A stretch of DNA of 5,162 nt from an uncultured Micrococcales bacterium (GTDB taxonomy: Bacteria > Actinomycetota > Actinomycetes > Actinomycetales > Microbacteriaceae). The stretch spans positions 1-5,162 of the forward strand of contig CAIKYE010000106.1 of assembly GCA_903831585.1 (NCBI GenBank). The letters are read 5' to 3'. The notes under the pieces were generated by a model that was not told the origin of the DNA, ran no database searches, and saw nothing but the letters and a program-made list of their open reading frames with translations. The position numbers and the translations under genes were made by a program. Positions 1 through 5,162 of the stretch are shown here, piece after piece (the first letter of the stretch is position 1; each line of letters starts with the position of its first letter).

Positions 1-1
1 G

Positions 2-313
2 CTCGCAACAGAACTTCAGCGACGCTCGTACGGAAGATCGATATATGTGCTTGACGAACCGACAACGGGTTTGCACTTCGAAGACGTTCGCAAGTTGCTA
101 CTGGTACTCAACGGTTTAGTCGAAAAGGGAAACACCGTTATCGTCATCGAGCACAACCTCGATGTGATTAAGTGCGCCGACTGGGTAATCGATCTAGGCC
201 CAGAGGGCGGTGCCGGTGGTGGCGAGATCCTCGCAATCGGAACCCCGGAGCAGGTAGCTAAATCGACTAAGAGTTTCACGGGCAAGTTCTTGAAAGAGAC
301 GCTGGCGAGCTAG
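2..313 (+). CDS. uvrA: UvrA, excinuclease ABC subunit A (C-terminal end, 5'-truncated by the window)
   Basis: UvrA is the DNA damage sensor of nucleotide excision repair, a dimeric ABC-type ATPase that works with UvrB in the cytoplasm. Only the last 103 codons are present, and the reading frame is open from base 2. What is visible is the end of the second ATPase domain. The Walker B and D-loop segment [18 protein letters not shown] begins at 47. It is followed by the switch-histidine strand [25 protein letters not shown] and the usual UvrA tail [13 protein letters not shown]. The TAG stop is at 311-313. The GTG at 47 codes an internal valine and is not a start. The zinc-binding and DNA-binding parts lie upstream of the window. 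uvrC follows after 3 bases in the same frame, so the two are surely co-transcribed. The family call is secure because this tail is highly conserved and distinctive. Confidence 0.97.
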   Translation, partial: LATELQRRSYGRSIYVLDEPTTGLHFEDVRKLLLVLNGLVEKGNTVIVIEHNLDVIKCADWVIDLGPEGGAGGGEILAIGTPEQVAKSTKSFTGKFLKETLAS

Positions 314-316
314 CCG

Positions 317-2188
317 ATGTCTGACGAGCTGAGCTTCAGACCAAAGACCTCCGAGATTCCAACGGAGCCAGGTGTTTACCGTTGGTTCGATAAAACCGGG
401 CGAGTTCTTTATGTCGGTAAGGCCAAGAATCTCAGGGCCAGGCTAAGCAGCTACTTTGCCCCTCTGGATAGCCTGCACGAGCGAACCAGGCGCATGGTGA
501 CCAATTCGGCAGATGTTCAATGGACGATTGTTAAGTCCGAGTATGAGGCTCTGCAGCTCGAGTTTCAGTGGATAAAGGAGTTCTCGCCACCGTTTAACGT
601 GCGCTTCAAAGATGACAAGTCGTATCCCTACTTGGCTATTTCGACAGCCGAGGCGGTACCCAGAGCTTTCATTACGAGAAATCGAGAACTGTCTGGACTC
701 AAGTATTTCGGGCCTTATACAAATGCCTGGGCGATTCGAGAGACACTCGACACCCTGCTCAAGGTCTATCCGATTCGAAGTTGCAGCAGCGGAGTATTTA
801 ATCGCGCCAAGAGCGCGAATCGAGCCTGCCTGCTTGCCGACATAGGCAAGTGCAGTGCCCCGTGCGTAGAGAGAATTGACAAGGATTCACACAAAAAGTT
901 GGCTAATGAATTTGCCGACTTCATGGGTGGCGGCGACACGAAACACATTGAGTCTCTGCGTTCTCGCATGCAGACGGCCAGCGATGAACAGCACTACGAA
1001 CGAGCCGCCAAGTTGCGAGACAACATTGAAGCCCTCGAGACCGTTCTCGAGAAGAGCACAGTGGTCTTTAACGATCAGACCGACGCCGACCTGTTCGCCA
1101 TCGCCGATGACGAACTAGCGGCTGCGGTGCAGTTGTTCATAGTTAGGGGCGGCAGAATCCGTGGAGTTCGAGGATGGGTTGTCGACAAAGAGCTCGAGCG
1201 CGATCTGCCAGAGCTAGTCGAATACGTGATTCAAAACGTCTACACAGCATCAAAGCGTGGTGCCGACTCCGAGATTCCAAAGGAAATAATCGTTCAGGCG
1301 ACGCCACTTGACCTTGGCGCGCTGCAGAGGTGGCTAACTGAGCTTCGAGGAGCAAAAGTAGACATTAGGGTCGCGCAGAGAGGCGACAAGCGAGCGCTTC
1401 AAGAGACAGCGATGAAGAATGCGCAGCACGCGCTTGCGCTCTACAAATCTCGCAGAAGCACCGATTTCACCGCCAGGGCCGATGCGCTCGCTGGAATTCA
1501 AAAGGCTCTAAATCTTGATGATGCTCCTTTGCGCATTGAGTGCTTCGACGTAAGCCACCTTGCCGGCACCGACGTCGTTGCCTCGATGGTGGTCTTCGAA
1601 GATGGTTTGGCCAAGAAAGACCAGTACCGCAGATTCTCAATCTCTGAAACCACTGACGACACCGACTCGATCTATCAGGTCTTGATGAGGCGCTTGAAGT
1701 ATTTGAAAGCGCCAGAGACTGATGCCGAAGCCGATCCCACCAAATTCTCTTACCGTCCTAATCTCTTGATTGTCGATGGGGGTCAACCTCAGGTGAGTGC
1801 GGCTATTCGCGCACTGGCAGACTCTGGTATCTCTGACTTGGCCGTATGCGGAATTGCCAAGCGATTAGAAGAGATTTGGCTGCCCGGCGAGAGCTTTCCG
1901 GTCATTTTGCCGAGGGCGACTGACGAACTCTTCTTGCTGCAGCGCATTCGTGATGAGGCCCATAGATTTGCCATAACTTACCAGCGGGCAAAGCGCTCAT
2001 CGGCAATAGGTTCGACACTTTCTGAAATCGATGGTCTTGGCGACAAACGTGTGGCCGCCCTCTTGAAACACTTCGGTTCGGCCAAGCGATTGCGCCTGGC
2101 CACCGTCGAGGAGATTTCTGAGGTGGCAGGCATTGGCAAGGCTCTGGCCCAACAGATTGCTAGTGTTTTGAATCCAACAGATTCGTAA
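317..2188 (+). CDS. uvrC: UvrC, excinuclease ABC subunit C
   Basis: UvrC makes the 3' and 5' incisions around a lesion after UvrA has loaded UvrB. All its domains are visible in 623 residues, a normal length. The GIY-YIG nuclease (about 14-105) has GVY 19-21, YVG 32-34, the likely catalytic Arg42, the likely metal-binding Glu82 and DDKSYPY 99-105. Cys156, Cys171, Cys179 and Cys183 match the spacing of the family's iron-sulfur cluster ligands. A UVR domain for UvrB contact spans about 208-243. The RNase H-like nuclease has Asp411 in ECFDVSH, Asp487 in LIVDGGQPQ and His549 in RDEAHRFA. A helix-hairpin-helix pair occupies about 570-620. The ATG at 317 is the first possible start, because uvrA ends in the same frame at 313. 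Its Shine-Dalgarno match is weak (GGCGAG, 304-309), which suggests translational coupling to uvrA. No key residue is missing. Confidence 0.98.
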   Translation: MSDELSFRPKTSEIPTEPGVYRWFDKTGRVLYVGKAKNLRARLSSYFAPLDSLHERTRRMVTNSADVQWTIVKSEYEALQLEFQWIKEFSPPFNVRFKDDKSYPYLAISTAEAVPRAFITRNRELSGLKYFGPYTNAWAIRETLDTLLKVYPIRSCSSGVFNRAKSANRACLLADIGKCSAPCVERIDKDSHKKLANEFADFMGGGDTKHIESLRSRMQTASDEQHYERAAKLRDNIEALETVLEKSTVVFNDQTDADLFAIADDELAAAVQLFIVRGGRIRGVRGWVVDKELERDLPELVEYVIQNVYTASKRGADSEIPKEIIVQATPLDLGALQRWLTELRGAKVDIRVAQRGDKRALQETAMKNAQHALALYKSRRSTDFTARADALAGIQKALNLDDAPLRIECFDVSHLAGTDVVASMVVFEDGLAKKDQYRRFSISETTDDTDSIYQVLMRRLKYLKAPETDAEADPTKFSYRPNLLIVDGGQPQVSAAIRALADSGISDLAVCGIAKRLEEIWLPGESFPVILPRATDELFLLQRIRDEAHRFAITYQRAKRSSAIGSTLSEIDGLGDKRVAALLKHFGSAKRLRLATVEEISEVAGIGKALAQQIASVLNPTDS

Positions 2189-2192
2189 CACG

Positions 2193-2229
2193 GGCGTGTC
2201 GCGAAGAGATAAACTCGCTTCGACACGCC
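2193..2229 (+). promoter_or_regulatory. Strong RNA hairpin between uvrC and rapZ, abutting the rapZ ribosome-binding site
   Basis: GGCGTGTCG (2193-2201) is perfectly complementary to CGACACGCC (2221-2229), giving a 9-bp, mostly G/C stem with a 19-base loop. Within the loop, GAG (2206-2208) can pair with CTC (2214-2216). A competing register pairs CGAAG (2202-2206) with CTTCG (2218-2222). The right arm ends one base before the rapZ Shine-Dalgarno sequence. There is no T-tract after it, so it is a poor intrinsic terminator. It could instead stabilise the uvrC 3' end, mark an RNA processing site, or tune rapZ translation. The stem is seen directly in the sequence; its role is inference. Confidence 0.6.
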
Positions 2230-2230
2230 G

Positions 2231-2236
2231 AAGGGG
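2231..2236 (+). promoter_or_regulatory. Ribosome-binding site that sets the rapZ start
   Basis: AAGGGG lies 4 bases before the ATG at 2241. It decides the start: the alternative in-frame GTG at 2196 would add 15 Arg/Lys-rich residues (MSRRDKLASTRRRGN), lies inside the left arm of the hairpin and has no good Shine-Dalgarno match upstream. Confidence 0.7.
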
Positions 2237-2240
2237 AAAC

Positions 2241-3116
2241 ATGAACGAGGAACGAAAGCACGAACTGCTCATCGTTACTGGCATGTCAGGCGCGGGTCGG
2301 TCTACCGTAGGCAATGCTCTCGAAGACCTTGGCTGGTATGTAGTAGACAACCTGCCTCCGCAAATGCTTGGCCCAATCGCCGATTTGTTCACCATGACCA
2401 AGGCAAGGCTTCCGAAGCTCGCCGTGGTCATTGATGTTCGCGGTGGCGAATTCTTTGGCGAACTTCATGACAATTTGTCGCAGATGAGAGTCAGAAACCT
2501 TAATTTGCGTTTGCTCTTTCTCGAAGCCACAGACTCGGCATTGGTTAAGAGATTCGAGCAGGTTCGAAGACCGCATCCTCTTCAAGAAGACGGAACGATT
2601 CTCGATGGTATTGCCGCCGAAAGAAACAGGCTGGTCAGCCTGCGTGAATCTGCAGATGTGATTATCGACACAAGCGAGCTCAATGTTCATCAACTGAGCA
2701 ACAAAATCACGGATAGCTTCTCACTTGAAGAGAGCAAGAAGCTTCACGTCACGGTCATGAGCTTCGGATTCAAATACGGTCTTCCGACAGACGCCGACCT
2801 AGTTGCTGATATGCGTTTCATTCCTAATCCGTTTTGGGAGGAATCGCTTCGCCCGTTCACGGGTGAGGATCGCAACGTTAGCAACTACGTTCTTGGAGCA
2901 GAGGGAGTCGAAGAGTTCATTGAGAACTATCTCGCGGCTCTTCGCCCGGTGCTCAAGGGATACACAAATGAAAACAAGAGATACGCAACAATCGCAATTG
3001 GTTGCACGGGCGGAAAGCACCGCTCGGTAGCGGTCAGCAAGAAGATTGCAACAGAATTGGCAAAGTTTGATGATGTAGCGGTGAGTTTGAAACACCGCGA
3101 CCTTGGAAGGGAATAG
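2241..3116 (+). CDS. rapZ: RapZ / YvcJ family nucleotide-binding protein
   Basis: This is a 291-residue cytoplasmic P-loop protein of the RapZ (YvcJ, formerly YhbJ) family, of usual length. In E. coli RapZ is the RNA adaptor that delivers the small RNA GlmZ to RNase E and so controls glucosamine-6-phosphate synthesis. B. subtilis YvcJ binds and hydrolyses nucleotides. The target in Actinobacteria is not established, so only the family is certain. Visible landmarks are the Walker A motif GMSGAGRST (14-22), [11 protein letters not shown] (30-40), the strand VVIDVRGG ending in Asp65-Gly69, and RRPHPL (109-114). The conserved C-terminal half has SFGFKYGLP (174-182), DMRFIPNP (190-197) and [10 protein letters not shown] (253-262). 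Arg20 stands where Walker A usually has Lys; as I recall, this is common in actinobacterial members. whiA follows after 2 bases, so the pair is clearly co-translated. The yvcK gene often found between them is absent. Confidence 0.95.
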   Translation: MNEERKHELLIVTGMSGAGRSTVGNALEDLGWYVVDNLPPQMLGPIADLFTMTKARLPKLAVVIDVRGGEFFGELHDNLSQMRVRNLNLRLLFLEATDSALVKRFEQVRRPHPLQEDGTILDGIAAERNRLVSLRESADVIIDTSELNVHQLSNKITDSFSLEESKKLHVTVMSFGFKYGLPTDADLVADMRFIPNPFWEESLRPFTGEDRNVSNYVLGAEGVEEFIENYLAALRPVLKGYTNENKRYATIAIGCTGGKHRSVAVSKKIATELAKFDDVAVSLKHRDLGRE

Positions 3117-3118
3117 CG

Positions 3119-4096
3119 ATGGCGCTAACTTCAGATGTCAAAGACGAACTAGCTCGGGTAGAGGTGACCAAGAGCTCGACACGAGTTGCTGAGCTCTCTG
3201 CAATTCTGCGATTCGCCGGCGGCCTGCACCTAATCAGCGGGCGCATCGTGATTGAGGCCGAGGTCGATGCCGCAGCGATTGCCCGTCGCATTCGAAAGGA
3301 CCTCATGGAGGTACTTGGAATCGAAAGCGAACTTGCGGTAATCGCGCCGAGTGGAATAAGACGCTCGAGCAGATACCAGGTGCGCGTAATAGCCCAGGGA
3401 GACCTGCTTGCTCGCCGAGCAGGACTCATCGACCCGAAGGGTCGGCCGGTTCGGGGTCTTCCAGCCCATTTAGTTTCTAGCACCATTCAAGAGGCGCAGG
3501 CCCTATGGAGAGGTGCTTTCTTGGCGCACGGATCACTAACCGACCCGGGTCGTTCGGCTTCGTTAGAGATCACTGCACCGGGCAACGAGGCCGCTATGGC
3601 GCTAGTTGGCGTTGCCAGAAGACTCGGCGTCTCGGCGAAGGCTCGCGAGGTAAGGGGAGTTCACCGCGTGGTTGTGCGTGACGGTGAAGCAATTGCCGCG
3701 ATGCTCACCCAGATGGGAGCACACAGCAATGTTCTCAAATGGGAAGAAGCCCGACTCAGGCGAGAGGTGCGTGCCACTGCAAATCGACTAGCCAACTTCG
3801 ATGACGCGAACTTGCGCAGATCTGCTCAGGCAGCCGTCGCCGCTGGTGCACGAGTAAAACGTGCACTAGAAATTCTCGGCACCGACATTCCAGAGCATCT
3901 TCGCTACGCCGGCGAGTTGCGATTGAAATTCAAGGATGCCAGCCTCGACGAGCTTGGACATCACGCCAATCCGCCGATGACGAAGGACGCCGTAGCCGGT
4001 CGAATCAGAAGACTTCTGGCAATGGCCGACAAAAAGGCCGAAGAACTTGGAATTCCGGCTACCGACGCAGACCTACCCGAAGACCTAGACGACTAA
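3119..4096 (+). CDS. whiA: WhiA, sporulation/cell-division DNA-binding regulator
   Basis: WhiA is a DNA-binding protein found in almost all Gram-positive bacteria. In Streptomyces it acts with WhiB to switch on division genes such as ftsZ during sporulation; in non-sporulating bacteria it affects division and chromosome segregation. The 325-residue product has the normal size and layout. The N-terminal region (about 1-90) starts [15 protein letters not shown] and includes [10 protein letters not shown] degenerate LAGLIDADG homing-endonuclease fold follows, with [14 protein letters not shown] from Trp130. The C-terminal helix-turn-helix domain has [18 protein letters not shown] (263-280), then [15 protein letters not shown] to Leu299. 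The tail is acidic ([10 protein letters not shown]). A good Shine-Dalgarno sequence, GGAAGGG (3105-3111), lies inside the end of rapZ, 7 bases before the ATG. The homing-endonuclease fold has no nuclease role in this family. Confidence 0.96.
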   Translation: MALTSDVKDELARVEVTKSSTRVAELSAILRFAGGLHLISGRIVIEAEVDAAAIARRIRKDLMEVLGIESELAVIAPSGIRRSSRYQVRVIAQGDLLARRAGLIDPKGRPVRGLPAHLVSSTIQEAQALWRGAFLAHGSLTDPGRSASLEITAPGNEAAMALVGVARRLGVSAKAREVRGVHRVVVRDGEAIAAMLTQMGAHSNVLKWEEARLRREVRATANRLANFDDANLRRSAQAAVAAGARVKRALEILGTDIPEHLRYAGELRLKFKDASLDELGHHANPPMTKDAVAGRIRRLLAMADKKAEELGIPATDADLPEDLDD

Positions 4097-4147
4097 ACAG
4101 GAATAACCACAGCTTTTGAAAGTTACATTAAACTGAGGAGCAAAACT

Positions 4148-4771
4148 ATGAGCAACTACACACTTCCAGACCTAACCTACGATTACGGATCGCTTGAGCC
4201 TTACATCTCGGGCAAGATCATGGAGCTGCATCACAGCAAGCACCACGCCGCATACGTTGCCGGTATCAACGGAGCATTGGCAGCGCTCGAAGAAGCTCGA
4301 GAGAAGAACGACTTCGCAAACATCAACAAGTTGCAGAAAGACCTCGCCTTTCACCTTGGTGGACACATCAATCACTCAATTTTCTGGAAGAACCTAACTC
4401 CAGACACAGAGGGTCGCCCAGAGGGCGAGCTTGCAGCTGCGATCACAGAGTTCTTTGGCTCATTTGAAGCCTTCCAAGCCCACTTCAATGCAACCGCATT
4501 GGGTATTCAGGGTTCGGGCTGGGCATTTCTTGCCTGGGATTCACTCGGAGAGCGCTTAGTCATCGAGCAGCTTTATGACCAGCAGGGCAACGTCGCGCCA
4601 GCGACCATTCCGGTCTTGATGCTGGACATGTGGGAGCACGCCTTCTACCTCGATTACTTGAACGTCAAGGGCGACTATGTGAAGGCCTTCTGGAGCATCG
4701 TCTCTTGGGGCGACGTGCAGGCTCGTTTCGAGGCGGCTCGCAAGCAAACAAAGGGTCTGCTGCTAGGCTAG
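4148..4771 (+). CDS. sodA: Mn/Fe-family superoxide dismutase, probably manganese-dependent
   Basis: The enzyme converts superoxide to oxygen and hydrogen peroxide. The 207-residue product has no signal peptide, so it is predicted to be cytoplasmic. Metal ligands fall at His28 (ELHHSKHH), His76 ([10 protein letters not shown]), Asp160 and His164 ([12 protein letters not shown]); the gateway tyrosine is Tyr36. By my alignment from memory this numbering matches the M. tuberculosis iron enzyme exactly. The residue aligned with that enzyme's His145 is Gln145 (YDQQ), and Gly72 precedes the His76 region. Both are the manganese-type choices, so Mn is favoured, although cambialistic use cannot be excluded. 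The ATG at 4148 follows GAGGAG (4135-4140) by 7 bases, an excellent ribosome-binding site. It sits 51 bases after whiA, in a short AT-richer spacer that could hold a promoter, though I see no convincing -35/-10 pair. The assignment as SOD is certain; the metal is inference. Confidence 0.96.
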   Translation: MSNYTLPDLTYDYGSLEPYISGKIMELHHSKHHAAYVAGINGALAALEEAREKNDFANINKLQKDLAFHLGGHINHSIFWKNLTPDTEGRPEGELAAAITEFFGSFEAFQAHFNATALGIQGSGWAFLAWDSLGERLVIEQLYDQQGNVAPATIPVLMLDMWEHAFYLDYLNVKGDYVKAFWSIVSWGDVQARFEAARKQTKGLLLG

Positions 4772-4782
4772 GCCTAGATTTT
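4763..4782 (+). terminator. Possible intrinsic terminator overlapping the sod stop codon
   Basis: CTAGGC (4763-4768) pairs perfectly with GCCTAG (4772-4777) around the three-base loop TAG, which is itself the sod stop codon. The stem is followed by A and then TTTT (4779-4782). The stem is only 6 bp and the T-run only four long, so it would be a weak terminator, perhaps leaky. A 10-base palindrome, CTAGGCCTAG (4768-4777), is part of the same structure, so dimer-like pairing or chance is also possible. Confidence 0.4.
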
Positions 4783-4785
4783 CCA

Positions 4786-5162
<377 letters not shown>

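Noticed and set aside
16..285. Open frame on the minus strand opposite uvrA
   Set aside because: It is a shadow of the strongly conserved uvrA frame; the protein is of low complexity and resembles no family I know.
2196..2240. GTG at 2196 as the rapZ start
   Set aside because: It would add a 15-residue basic extension, sits inside the hairpin and lacks a ribosome-binding site; ATG at 2241 has AAGGGG at good spacing.
1997..2431. 144-codon minus-strand open frame across the uvrC-rapZ junction
   Set aside because: It lies opposite two clearly coding genes, has no recognisable domain, and nothing in the local sequence supports an antisense gene.
3034..3486. 150-codon minus-strand open frame opposite whiA
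   Set aside because: Its Ser/Arg/Thr-rich product is typical of an antisense shadow; the sense frame encodes intact WhiA.
3119..4096. LAGLIDADG-like fold as a homing endonuclease or intein remnant
   Set aside because: This fold is the normal N-terminal part of WhiA and is joined to the WhiA helix-turn-helix domain in a full-length gene.
4113..4122. Near-palindrome CTTTTGAAAG before sod as an operator
   Set aside because: The centre mismatches, it is too short and AT-rich to stand out from chance, and it matches no regulator site I recognise.
4097..4147. sod promoter in the whiA-sod spacer
   Set aside because: TACATT (4124-4129) is an acceptable -10 box, but the sequence 16-18 bases upstream (around 4100-4107) does not resemble TTGACA, so I do not call a promoter.

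Overview
The window is a stretch of actinobacterial housekeeping chromosome, with every gene on the + strand. Six genes are recognisable: the 3' end of uvrA, then uvrC, rapZ, whiA and a superoxide dismutase gene, and finally the 5' end of gap, which runs off the right edge. The core order uvrC-rapZ-whiA-gap, the Walker A arginine in RapZ, and the protein wording of UvrC, WhiA, SOD and GAPDH point to Actinobacteria. The base composition, only moderately GC-rich by eye, and the placement of sod between whiA and gap suggest Microbacteriaceae, perhaps one of the small-genome aquatic lineages. That family-level placement is inference from remembered gene order and was not tested.

Positions 1-2188 hold the nucleotide excision repair pair. 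The last 103 codons of uvrA end 3 bases before the uvrC start, so translation of the two is probably coupled. UvrA finds bulky lesions and UvrC makes both incisions once UvrB is loaded. Positions 2189-2240 hold a strong hairpin that ends one base before the rapZ Shine-Dalgarno sequence.

Positions 2241-4096 hold rapZ and whiA, only 2 bases apart. In many Gram-positive bacteria the yvcK gene lies between these two, and here it is absent. Both genes appear intact: RapZ has its nucleotide-binding half and its conserved C-terminal half, and WhiA has its LAGLIDADG-like half and its helix-turn-helix half.

Positions 4148-4771 hold an intact Mn/Fe superoxide dismutase whose active-site residues favour manganese. 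A small hairpin followed by four T residues overlaps its stop codon and may be a terminator. The 83-base gap before the glycolytic gene gap can fold into several short, partly exclusive stems, one of which touches the gap ribosome-binding site.

I found no mobile element, CRISPR array, tRNA, rRNA, phage gene or toxin-antitoxin pair. Nothing here amounts to a new multi-gene system. The points most worth a second look are the hairpin before rapZ, the missing yvcK, the sod insertion and the gap leader.
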